The notes: generated by a model not told the origin, from the sequence alone. A stretch of 12,710 nucleotides of DNA from an uncultured Streptococcus sp. (GCF_943912555.1 NZ_CALTUR010000047.1:1-12710); one strand, 5' to 3'. Counted from the first letter of the stretch, positions 1 through 7,661 are shown. Numbers and translations: made by a program.

Positions 1-3
1 GAC

Positions 4-36
4 TAATTTCCACTTCGGCTAGCCAAGTGGAAGTTA
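4..36. repeat. Imperfect inverted repeat upstream of the infC promoter
   Basis: Bases 4-15 pair with 25-36 (11 Watson-Crick pairs plus one G-T). They enclose a short self-complementary GGCTAGCC at 17-24. No run of T follows, so it is not a convincing intrinsic terminator. It could be the end of an upstream transcript or a processing structure. An 8-base direct repeat (GAAGTTAC at 30-37 and 43-50) overlaps its right side. The gene upstream lies outside the window, so its role cannot be judged. Confidence 0.45.
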
Positions 37-88
37 CTTTGAGAAGTTACCATACAAACAGAAACTTTCAAAAAAATAACTTTTTATC

Positions 89-117
89 TTGACAAGGGCT
101 AGAAAACTTGGTATCAT
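89..117 (+). promoter_or_regulatory. Sigma-A promoter of the infC operon
   Basis: A perfect -35 box TTGACA (89-94) lies 17 bp from the -10 box TATCAT (112-117), which matches five of six consensus bases. Transcription should begin near 123-125. That gives a leader of roughly 160 nt before the preferred infC start at 282. Confidence 0.85.
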
Positions 118-123
118 ATAAAA

Positions 124-257
124 GTTGAGAAAAGCAGAAGTGAGAGCTTCTCGCCTTGTGACATCAAGTTGCCTGGCCCTACGGATGAAAAGTTTCTAAG
201 AAACGCTATCATAACGTGCGGGCTTGTATATTTACGAGTCCGCTATTGTTTTTCTCT
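124..257 (+). promoter_or_regulatory. Probable L20/IF3-type ribosomal-protein leader
   Basis: This is the untranslated leader between the infC promoter and gene. It contains three small hairpins: 136-151 (AGAAG/CTTCT), 155-168 (CTTG/CAAG) and 192-204 (GTTTC/GAAAC). They are followed by a terminator hairpin at 218-243 and a U-rich tract. In Firmicutes such as Bacillus subtilis the infC-rpmI-rplT operon is controlled by premature termination in its leader, with L20 as the repressor. The position and architecture fit that class. I infer the family from context and did not match a covariance model, so which protein binds here is not shown. Confidence 0.6.
218..257 (+). terminator. Intrinsic attenuator upstream of infC
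   Basis: Bases 218-226 pair with 235-243 to make a 9-bp GC-rich stem (two G-U pairs) with an 8-base loop. A T-rich run follows at 246-257, broken by G248, C254 and C256. This has the form of a rho-independent terminator, yet it lies after the promoter and before the gene, as expected for an attenuator. The competing antiterminator partner is not obvious; GCCC at 176-179 could pair with GGGC at 220-223, but that is only four bases. Confidence 0.7.
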
Positions 258-281
258 AATAAAACAAAAGAGGTGAAAACC

Positions 282-803
282 ATAGCAAAGCAAGACTTAT
301 TCATCAATGATGAGATTCGTGTACGTGAAGTTCGCTTGATTGGTCTTGAAGGAGAACAGTTAGGCATCAAGCCACTCAGTGAAGCGCAAGCTTTGGCTGA
401 TAACGCTAATGTTGACCTAGTATTGATTCAACCCCAAGCCAAACCGCCTGTTGCAAAAATTATGGACTACGGTAAGTTCAAATTTGAGTACCAGAAGAAA
501 CAAAAAGAACAACGTAAAAAACAAAGTGTTGTTACTGTGAAAGAAGTTCGTCTAAGTCCAACTATTGACAAGGGTGACTTTGATACAAAACTTCGCAATG
601 CACGCAAATTCCTTGAAAAAGGAAATAAAGTTAAGGTATCTATTCGCTTTAAGGGTCGTATGATTACCCATAAAGAGATTGGTGCAAAAGTTTTAGCCGA
701 GTTTGCTGAAGCAACTCAAGATATTGCCATCATCGAACAGCGTGCTAAAATGGATGGACGTCAAATGTTCATGCAATTGGCGCCAGCGACTGACAAAAAA
801 TAA
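282..803 (+). CDS. infC: Translation initiation factor IF-3
   Basis: IF-3 binds the 30S subunit, prevents premature 50S joining and checks the start codon and initiator tRNA. The 173-residue product has the N-terminal domain (about 5-70, with the [12 protein letters not shown] segment at 58-69), a lysine-rich linker and a C-terminal domain from about 82 ([32 protein letters not shown]). I choose the AUA codon at 282. A strong Shine-Dalgarno (GAGGTG, 270-275) lies 6 bases upstream, and the resulting N-terminus [12 protein letters not shown] aligns with the usual start of Bacillus IF-3. Length also fits the family (167-180). Longer starts at TTG 246 (185 aa) or GTG 216 (195 aa) would lie within the attenuator's U-tract or stem. 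Rare start codons in infC are a known basis of IF-3 autoregulation. It is the first gene of infC-rpmI-rplT. Confidence 0.93.
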
Positions 804-835
804 TTGTCAGAAAGTTAAATAAAGGAGAAAAAATC

Positions 836-1036
836 ATGCCAAAACAAAAAACACACCGCGCATCAGCTAAACGTTTCAAACGTACAGGTTCTGGTGGACT
901 TAAACGTTTCCGTGCTTACACTTCTCACCGTTTCCACGGAAAAACTAAGAAACAACGTCGTCATCTTCGTAAAGCATCTATGGTGCATTCAGGAGATTAC
1001 AAACGTATCAAAGCAATGCTTACTCGCTTGAAATAA
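836..1036 (+). CDS. rpmI: 50S ribosomal protein L35
   Basis: This is a small, very basic protein of the large ribosomal subunit. The 66-residue product begins [20 protein letters not shown] and is rich in lysine and arginine, including the [12 protein letters not shown] stretch, as is typical of bL35. Its length is the usual one. An AAAGGAG ribosome binding site lies about 8 bases before the ATG. It starts 32 bases after infC with no terminator between, so it is cotranscribed with infC and rplT and should share control by the leader attenuator. Confidence 0.97.
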   Translation: MPKQKTHRASAKRFKRTGSGGLKRFRAYTSHRFHGKTKKQRRHLRKASMVHSGDYKRIKAMLTRLK

Positions 1037-1087
1037 TAGCCTAACAGTAAGTAAAGAATTCTAGGAAATATTTGGAGGAAATAAAAC

Positions 1088-1447
1088 ATGGCACGTGTTA
1101 AAGGTGGCGTTGTATCACGCAAACGTCGTAAACGTATTCTTAAATTAGCAAAAGGTTACTATGGAGCTAAACACATCTTGTTCCGTACTGCAAAAGAACA
1201 AGTAATGAACTCTTACTACTATGCATACCGTGACCGTCGTCAGAAAAAACGTGACTTCCGCAAATTGTGGATCACTCGTATCAACGCGGCAGCTCGTATG
1301 AACGGACTTTCATACTCGCAATTGATGCATGGATTGAAATTGGCTGAGATCGAAGTTAATCGTAAAATGCTTGCTGACTTGGCTGTTAACGATGCAGCAG
1401 CTTTCACAGCTCTTGCAGATGCAGCTAAAGCAAAACTTGGTAAATAA
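1088..1447 (+). CDS. rplT: 50S ribosomal protein L20
   Basis: L20 is a primary 23S rRNA binder needed early in 50S assembly. In Firmicutes and enterobacteria it also represses its own operon. The 119-residue product has the family start [20 protein letters not shown], the basic N-terminal helix with AKGYYGAKH and [30 protein letters not shown], and the globular C-terminal half ([19 protein letters not shown]). The length is standard. A TTTGGAGGA binding site lies about 9 bases upstream. It is the last gene of the infC operon and a strong terminator follows within 10 bases. It is also the likely regulator acting on the leader at 124-257, by analogy with Bacillus. Confidence 0.97.
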   Translation: MARVKGGVVSRKRRKRILKLAKGYYGAKHILFRTAKEQVMNSYYYAYRDRRQKKRDFRKLWITRINAAARMNGLSYSQLMHGLKLAEIEVNRKMLADLAVNDAAAFTALADAAKAKLGK

Positions 1448-1455
1448 TAACAGAT

Positions 1456-1487
1456 AAGACTGGAACAGGATTGTCCCAGTCTTTTTA
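1456..1487 (+). terminator. Intrinsic terminator of infC-rpmI-rplT
   Basis: AAGACTGG (1456-1463) pairs with CCAGTCTT (1476-1483). An inner ACA/TGT pairing closes on the loop GGAT, and a T run follows (1482-1486). It ends only about 20 bases before the gloA start. No clear promoter is visible in that gap, so gloA may rely on read-through. Confidence 0.85.
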
Positions 1488-1505
1488 AAAATAAAGGAGA
1501 AAAAT

Positions 1506-1886
1506 ATGGCTTCAAAAATGTTACACACTTGCTTGCGAGTAGAAAACCTTGAGAAATCAATTGCATTCTATCAAGATGCTTTTGGGTTTAAAGAATTGCG
1601 TCGCAGAGATTTTCCAGACCATGCCTTCACGATTGTTTATCTAGGTCTTGAGGGTGACGACTACGAGTTGGAGTTGACTTATAACTACGATCATGGTCCT
1701 TATGTGGTTGGAGATGGATTTGCCCATATCGCCCTAAGTACACCTGATCTTGAGGCGCTTCATCAAGAGCACAGTGCCAAAGGCTATGAAGTGACTGAGC
1801 CAAATGGTTTACCAGGAACTGCACCTAACTATTACTTTGTCAAAGACCCTGATGGCTACAAGGTCGAAGTCATTCGTGAAAAATAA
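1506..1886 (+). CDS. gloA: Lactoylglutathione lyase (glyoxalase I) family protein
   Basis: Glyoxalase I converts the hemithioacetal of methylglyoxal and a thiol cofactor to a lactoyl thioester, detoxifying a by-product of glycolysis. The 126-residue cytosolic protein shows the vicinal-oxygen-chelate fold pattern with two beta-alpha-beta-beta-beta modules. All four metal ligands can be placed by comparison with E. coli GloA: His7, Glu56 (in ELELTYN), His74 (in FAHIALS) and Glu121 (in DPDGYKVEVI). The length is slightly shorter than the E. coli enzyme (135). The ribosome binding site is AAAGGAG at about 1494-1500. The gene sits alone between the rplT terminator and its own strong terminator. 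Substrate specificity is inferred from the conserved ligands; a related lyase using another thiol remains possible. Confidence 0.9.
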   Translation: MASKMLHTCLRVENLEKSIAFYQDAFGFKELRRRDFPDHAFTIVYLGLEGDDYELELTYNYDHGPYVVGDGFAHIALSTPDLEALHQEHSAKGYEVTEPNGLPGTAPNYYFVKDPDGYKVEVIREK

Positions 1887-1895
1887 TCTCGTGAG

Positions 1896-1932
1896 GTCAA
1901 GTAGAATGTTCGTTTTCTACTTGACTTTTTTT
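1896..1932 (+). terminator. Intrinsic terminator of gloA
   Basis: An 11-bp perfect stem (1896-1906 with 1915-1925) with an 8-base loop is followed by seven T residues (1926-1932). The right arm and first T of the tract contain TTGACT (1921-1926), which also serves as the -35 box of the pyrK promoter. Confidence 0.92.
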
Positions 1933-1949
1933 AGCTGAAAGAGTATACT
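1921..1949 (+). promoter_or_regulatory. Promoter of pyrK-pyrDb
   Basis: A -35 box TTGACT (1921-1926, five of six) and a -10 box TATACT (1944-1949, five of six) are separated by exactly 17 bp. Transcription should begin near 1956, just before the PyrR-binding hairpin. The -35 box lies in the 3' arm of the gloA terminator, so the two elements share bases. Confidence 0.8.
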
Positions 1950-1955
1950 AATAAA

Positions 1956-2100
1956 AATTTAACCTTTAAGGGGAGTCCAGAGAGACTCACAAGGTGTCAG
2001 ATAAAAGAATAGTACAATTTGCTAGAGGAGACTTTTTGAGTGTGCTCTCTTGTGTTGTACGATTTTAACTGAGGCCTTGCACTAGCAAGGTCTTTTCTTT
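1956..2100 (+). promoter_or_regulatory. PyrR-dependent attenuation leader (pyr mRNA leader)
   Basis: PyrR bound to UMP stabilises an anti-antiterminator hairpin and so allows termination when pyrimidines are plentiful. All three parts can be drawn. The PyrR hairpin has a lower stem ACCTT/AAGGT (1962-1966 with 1991-1995) and an upper stem GAGTC/GACTC (1973-1977 with 1984-1988). Its loop is CAGAGA (1978-1983), within the characteristic AGTCCAGAGAG motif. An antiterminator can form between 1990-2000 and 2069-2079 (11 positions, one mismatch and one G-U). It would break both the lower stem of the PyrR hairpin and the terminator at 2073-2091. Inside the antiterminator lies an extra hairpin closed by GTACAA/TTGTAC (2012-2017 with 2055-2060). 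Confidence 0.92.
2073..2100 (+). terminator. Regulated terminator of the pyr leader
   Basis: GGCCTTGC (2073-2080) pairs with GCAAGGTC (2085-2092 including one G-U pair) around a 4-base loop. A T-rich tract follows at 2093-2100. The left arm is also the 3' half of the proposed antiterminator, as required for an attenuator switch. Confidence 0.85.
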
Positions 2101-2134
2101 GTCTGGTCCCCTTAAAATTTAAGGAGGAAAAGTC

Positions 2135-3884
<1,750 letters not shown>

Positions 3885-3943
3885 ACTGCAATCTATCTGT
3901 TCTTGATTTTTTATCAGTTTGTAATATGAATTTCAGAGAATTT

Positions 3944-3952
3944 TGGTACAAT
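3944..3952 (+). promoter_or_regulatory. Extended -10 promoter of lytB
   Basis: TG at 3944-3945, one base, then TACAAT at 3947-3952 forms an extended -10 element. No good -35 box is seen at the right distance (3924-3929 reads ATATGA). Transcription would start near 3959, 24 bases before the lytB ATG. No convincing terminator separates pyrDb from this point, so some read-through from the pyr operon into lytB is possible. Confidence 0.65.
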
Positions 3953-3982
3953 AAAATAAATAAGAACAGAGGAAGAAGGTTA

Positions 3983-5695
3983 ATGAAGAAAGTAAGATTT
4001 ATTTTTTTAGCCCTGCTATTTTTCTTAGTCAGACCAGAGAGTGCAATGGCTAGCGATGGTACTTGGCAAGGAAAACAATACCTGAAAGCAGATGGCAGTC
4101 AAGCAGCCAATGAGTGGGTTTTTGATGCTCATTATCAATCTTGGTTTTATATAAAAGCAGATGCTAACTATGCTGAAAATGAATGGCTAAAGCAAGGTGA
4201 CAACTATTTTTACCTCAAATCTGGTGGCTATATGGCCAAGTCAGAATGGATAGAAGACAAGGGAGTCTTCTATTATCTTGACCAAGATGGAAAGATGAAA
4301 AGAAATGCTTGGCTAGGAGCTTCCTATGTTGGTGCAACAGGTGCCAAAATAATAGAAGACTGGGTCTATGATTCTCAATACGACGCTTGGTTTTATATAA
4401 AAGCAGATGGGCAACACGCAGAGAAAGAATGGCTCCAAATCAAGGGTAAGGACTATTATTTCAAATCCAGTGGTTATTTACTGACAAGTCAGTGGATTGA
4501 GCAGGCTTATGTGAATGCCAGTGGTGCCAAAGTACAACAAGGTTGGCTTTTTGACAAACAATATCAATCTTGGTTTTACATCAAAGAAAATGGGAATCAT
4601 GCTGATAAAGAATGGATTTTCGAAAATGGTCACTATTATTATCTCAAATCTGGTGGCTATATGGCAGTAAATGAATGGATTTGGGATAAGGAATCTTGGT
4701 TTTATTTCAAATCTGATGGGAAAATGGCTGAGAAAGAATGGCTATACGATGCTAAAAGTCAAGCCTGGTACTACTTCAAATCTGGTGGCTACATGGCGAA
4801 AAATGAGACAGTCGATGGTTATCAGCTTGGAAGTGATGGTAAATGGCATGGAGAAAAAGCTACAAACGAAAATGCTGCTTACTATCAAGTAGTGCCTGTC
4901 ACAGCGAATGTTTATGATGCAGATGGTGAAAAGCTGTCCTATATATCGCAAGGTAGTGTCGTCTGGCTAGATAAGGATAGAAAAAGTGATGACAAGCGCC
5001 TGGCTATTACTGTATCTGGTTTGTCAGGTTATATGAAAACAGAAGATTTACAAGCACTAGATGCCAGCAAGGATTTTATCCCTTATTATGAGAGTGATGG
5101 GCACCGTTTTTATCACTATGTGGCCCAGAATGCTAGTATCCCAGTAGCTTCTCATCTTTCTGATATGGAAGTAGGCAAGAAATATTATTCGGCAGATGGC
5201 CTGCATTTTGATGGTTTTAAGCTTGAGAATCCCTTCCTTTTCAAAGATTTAACAGAGGCTACAAACTATAGTGCTGAAGATTTGGATAAGGTATTTAATC
5301 TGTTAAATATTGACAATAGCCTCTTGGAAAATAAGGGAGCTACCTTTAAGGAAGCCGAAGAACATTACCATATCAATGCCCTTTACCTCCTTGCCCATAG
5401 TGCCTTAGAAAGTGACTGGGGACGTAGCAATATTGCCAAAGATAAGAATAATTTCTTTGGAATTACAGCCTATGATACGACCCCGTACCTTTCTGCCAAG
5501 ACATTTGATGATGTGGATAAGGGAATTTTAGGTGCAACAAAGTGGATTAAGGAAAATTATATCGATAGGGGCAGAACTTTCCTTGGAAACAAGGCGTCTG
5601 GTATGAATGTTGAATATGCCTCAGACCCTTATTGGGGCGAAAAAATTGCTAGTGTGATGATGAAAATCAATGAGAAACTAGGTGGCAAAGATTAG
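3983..5695 (+). CDS. lytB: Choline-binding endo-beta-N-acetylglucosaminidase LytB
   Basis: LytB is a secreted peptidoglycan glucosaminidase that cleaves septal wall so daughter cells separate from chains; it attaches to phosphocholine on teichoic acids. The 570-residue precursor has a signal peptide (MKKVRF then FLALLFFLV, likely cleavage after AMA at 23). About a dozen choline-binding repeats of roughly 20 residues follow (27-293) with W-FY-K-GG/DG-EW patterns. The C-terminal part corresponds to the known SH3b (about 300-360), WW-like and GH73 modules (about 425-570). The expected catalytic glutamate is Glu476 in HSALESDWGRS. The start at 3983 has GAAGAAGG upstream and lies after the promoter; a start at 3926 would precede it. 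From memory, pneumococcal LytB is 658-702 residues, and the 88-residue shortfall against the shorter form equals two 44-residue units of the repeat array. The catalytic part looks intact. Confidence 0.95.
   Translation: MKKVRFIFLALLFFLVRPESAMASDGTWQGKQYLKADGSQAANEWVFDAHYQSWFYIKADANYAENEWLKQGDNYFYLKSGGYMAKSEWIEDKGVFYYLDQDGKMKRNAWLGASYVGATGAKIIEDWVYDSQYDAWFYIKADGQHAEKEWLQIKGKDYYFKSSGYLLTSQWIEQAYVNASGAKVQQGWLFDKQYQSWFYIKENGNHADKEWIFENGHYYYLKSGGYMAVNEWIWDKESWFYFKSDGKMAEKEWLYDAKSQAWYYFKSGGYMAKNETVDGYQLGSDGKWHGEKATNENAAYYQVVPVTANVYDADGEKLSYISQGSVVWLDKDRKSDDKRLAITVSGLSGYMKTEDLQALDASKDFIPYYESDGHRFYHYVAQNASIPVASHLSDMEVGKKYYSADGLHFDGFKLENPFLFKDLTEATNYSAEDLDKVFNLLNIDNSLLENKGATFKEAEEHYHINALYLLAHSALESDWGRSNIAKDKNNFFGITAYDTTPYLSAKTFDDVDKGILGATKWIKENYIDRGRTFLGNKASGMNVEYASDPYWGEKIASVMMKINEKLGGKD
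4059..4860 (+). repeat. Choline-binding repeat array within lytB
   Basis: About 12-13 tandem imperfect repeats of around 60-70 bp encode the choline-binding domain. Some copies are identical over long stretches. A 24-base run at 4140-4163 recurs at 4386-4409, and a 23-base run at 4214-4236 recurs at 4643-4665. A near copy lies around 4776-4797. Such identity is a likely substrate for slippage or recombination that changes copy number. Confidence 0.85.
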
Positions 5696-5723
5696 TCCTA
5701 TAATTGAATATGATTTGTGTATA

Positions 5724-5873
5724 ATACTCAATGAAAATCAAAGAGCAAACTGGGAAACTAGCCGCAGGTTGCTCAAAACAGTGTTTTGAGGTTGTAGATA
5801 AGACTGACGAAGTCAGTCACATATATACGGCAAGGTGACGTTGACGTGGTTTGAAGAGATTTTCGAAGAGTAT
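5724..5873 (+). repeat. BOX element, A-B-C form
   Basis: This is a 150-bp element with the start ATACTCAATGAAAATC and end CGAAGAGTAT typical of pneumococcal BOX repeats. A boxA-like part (about 5724-5790) contains CAAAAC/GTTTTG (5774-5779 with 5783-5788). A boxB-like part (about 5791-5839) contains a perfect 7-bp hairpin GACTGAC/GTCAGTC (5802-5808 with 5812-5818). A boxC-like part (about 5840-5873) follows. The terminal ATACTC/GAGTAT are inverted repeats. BOX elements are non-autonomous repeats able to form extended RNA structures; internal boundaries are approximate. It lies 28 bases after lytB. Confidence 0.93.
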
Positions 5874-5878
5874 AAGCT

Positions 5879-5912
5879 AAAAATCCTGATTTCAAGTCGA
5901 ATCAGGATTTTT
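5879..5912. terminator. Bidirectional terminator between lytB and pavA
   Basis: A perfect 13-bp stem (5879-5891 with 5900-5912) with an 8-base loop has A-runs and T-runs on both sides, so it can terminate transcription from either direction. The minus-strand stop codon of pavA (5902-5904) lies inside the stem. No terminator was seen directly after lytB, so its transcript probably runs through the BOX element to this hairpin. Confidence 0.88.
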
Positions 5913-7557
5913 TCATGGATGCGATTTTTTCTGGGTCTGGTGTGACACGGAGGGTCTTTTGTCCTGTGTAGGTGACAAAGCCGGGTTTTCCACCAGTTGG
6001 TTTGTTGAGTTTCTTGACTTCAATCATATCTACCTGGACCAGATTTGACAGGCGACCTTGAGAGAAGTAGGCGGCTAGTTCTGCCGCGTCTGTCTTGACT
6101 TCATCAGATGGGTTAAGATTGCCTGAGATGACAACATGGCTTCCAGGAATGTCCTTGGCATGGAACCAAAGTTCCTCCTTGCGGGCCATTTTAAAGGTCA
6201 ATTCCTCATTTTGCAGGTTATTGCGTCCGACATAGATGATGGTCTTGCCATCGCTTGCTAGATATTGTTCTGGCTTTTTGCGCTTCTGGATTTTCTCCCG
6301 TTGTCTTCTGCGGATAAAACCTGTTTGAATCAATTCTTCACGGATTTCAGCGATTTCTTCCAGTCCAGCTTGGTTGAGGACGGTTTCCACACTTTCAAGA
6401 TAGAGAATGGTTGCCTTGGTTTCCTCAATCAGATCAGTCAAGTATTTGACAGCTTCTTTGAGTTTCTGATACCGTTTAAAATAGCGTTGGGCATTCTGGT
6501 TGGGAGTCAGAGCCTTATCAAGCGCAATCGTGATAGGTTGGTTGGTGTAGTAGTTGTCTAGGATAACCTGGTCTTGGTCGTTAGGCACTTGGTGGAGGAA
6601 GGTTGTCAGCAATTCCCCCTTTTGGCGAAATTCCTCCGCATTGTCTGTCGCCAGTAACTCTTTTTCTTGTTTTTTCAGCTTATGGCGATTTTTTTGAAGT
6701 TCATTTTCAACACGTCGAATCAGTTCACTGGCTTGCTGTTTGACGCGGTCGCGTTCAGCCTTGTCCTTATAGTAGGTATCCAATAAATCAGAAAGACTGG
6801 TAAAAGACTCTCCCACCTGATTGGCAAAAGGAACTGGACTGAAGGAAGTCTCAGTCAAGCATGGCTTGGTTTCTTGATTGAAAAAGTTACGGAAAGTAGA
6901 TAGTTTATCACTAACCAGAATCTTTTCCAATTCATTTGCCGTATCACGTCCCAAACCTTGAAAGAGACTTTGAAGATGTTTAGCTGTCGTTTCCTGTGTT
7001 TGCAGGATTTCAAAAAGTTTCTCGTCCTTGACCGTGAAAGGATTGTGCGATTCCGTGCTTGGCGGAGCGATATAGGTCGATCCAGGAAGTAAAGTGCGGT
7101 AGCTATTTTGCGAAAATCCAACGTGTTTGATGACTTCGAGGATTTTATGACTACTTTTATCAACCAGTAGAATATTACTGTGTTTCCCCATAATTTCGAT
7201 AATCAAGGTAGCCTGGATATGGTCTCCGATCTCGTTTTTATTGGAAACCGTGATTTCCACAATGCGGTCATTTTCCACTTGCTCAATCGACTCAATCAGG
7301 GCCCCCTGCAAATACTTTCTCAATACCATGATAAAGGTGGAAGGTTGGGCTGGATTTTCAAAAGTTGTTTGGGTCAGCTGAATGCGACCAAAAACTGGAT
7401 GGGCAGAAAGGAGCAGGCGATGGCTTTGGCGATTGCTGCGGATTTGCAAGACCAACTCTTGTTCAAAAGGCTGATTGATTTTCTGAATGCGACCATTCAC
7501 TAACTCTCTTCGCAATTCTTCAACCATGTGGTGTAAAAAAAATCCGTCAAATGACAT
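5902..7557 (-). CDS. pavA: PavA, fibronectin-binding / RqcH-type ribosome quality-control protein
   Basis: Known in pneumococcus as the adhesion and virulence protein PavA, this is also the ortholog of bacterial RqcH, which binds obstructed 50S subunits and adds C-terminal alanine tails to stalled chains. The 551-residue product has an NFACT-N domain (from MSFDGFFLHH, with the conserved pair Asp97-Arg98 in ENDRIVE and EIMGKHSN at 121-128). Helical coiled-coil regions follow (about 265-325 and 355-430), then an NFACT-R domain (about 435-540, with ELWFHAKDIPGSHVVI at 462-477). There is no signal peptide and no LPxTG anchor. The start at 7557 has AAGGAGAGA upstream; an in-frame ATG at 7584 would fall at or before the likely transcription start. 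It converges with lytB and diverges from ybeY. Confidence 0.95.
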   Translation of the reverse strand: MSFDGFFLHHMVEELRRELVNGRIQKINQPFEQELVLQIRSNRQSHRLLLSAHPVFGRIQLTQTTFENPAQPSTFIMVLRKYLQGALIESIEQVENDRIVEITVSNKNEIGDHIQATLIIEIMGKHSNILLVDKSSHKILEVIKHVGFSQNSYRTLLPGSTYIAPPSTESHNPFTVKDEKLFEILQTQETTAKHLQSLFQGLGRDTANELEKILVSDKLSTFRNFFNQETKPCLTETSFSPVPFANQVGESFTSLSDLLDTYYKDKAERDRVKQQASELIRRVENELQKNRHKLKKQEKELLATDNAEEFRQKGELLTTFLHQVPNDQDQVILDNYYTNQPITIALDKALTPNQNAQRYFKRYQKLKEAVKYLTDLIEETKATILYLESVETVLNQAGLEEIAEIREELIQTGFIRRRQREKIQKRKKPEQYLASDGKTIIYVGRNNLQNEELTFKMARKEELWFHAKDIPGSHVVISGNLNPSDEVKTDAAELAAYFSQGRLSNLVQVDMIEVKKLNKPTGGKPGFVTYTGQKTLRVTPDPEKIASMKKS

Positions 7558-7587
7558 CGTTCTCTCCTTGTGATTGTATTCCATAGT

Positions 7588-7593
7588 ATTATA
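7588..7593 (-). promoter_or_regulatory. -10 box of the pavA promoter
   Basis: On the minus strand the sequence reads TATAAT at 7593-7588, about 30 bases before the pavA start at 7557. No strong -35 box is seen at 17 bp (ATGATT at 7616-7611). The resulting leader of about 24 nt supports the shorter pavA start. Confidence 0.6.
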
Positions 7594-7623
7594 TCAAAAA
7601 GGTAGAATAAAATCATGGAAATG

Positions 7624-7632
7624 TGGTATAAT
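7624..7632 (+). promoter_or_regulatory. Extended -10 promoter of the ybeY cluster
   Basis: TG at 7624-7625, one base, then a perfect TATAAT at 7627-7632 forms an extended -10 promoter. Transcription would begin near 7639, 23 bases before the ybeY ATG. The -35 region is poor (AGAATA at 7604-7609). It lies about 31 bases from the oppositely directed pavA -10 box. Confidence 0.78.
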
Positions 7633-7661
7633 AAAGCCAAGTAAAGAGAAACGAGAATCAC

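Noticed and set aside
4..36. Hairpin as a terminator of an upstream gene
   Set aside because: The stem is good but there is no T-tract after it, so it is listed only as an inverted repeat.
1240..1566. Minus-strand open frame across rplT, its terminator and the gloA start
   Set aside because: It runs antisense through two conserved genes and through a terminator stem; the protein is low-complexity and unfamiliar.
3885..3943. Possible terminator after pyrDb
   Set aside because: A T-rich stretch is present at 3907-3912, but I could not draw a stem of useful length in front of it.
3926..3982. N-terminal extension of LytB from the ATG at 3926
   Set aside because: It lies upstream of the likely -10 box and would place charged residues before the signal peptide.
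4140..4800. Regularly spaced repeats that might suggest a CRISPR-like array
   Set aside because: The repeats are in frame and encode choline-binding motifs of LytB; they are degenerate, without distinct spacers or palindromic repeat units.
6265..6561. 98-codon plus-strand open frame opposite pavA
   Set aside because: It lies entirely antisense to a conserved, complete gene, has no ribosome binding site of note and no recognisable family.
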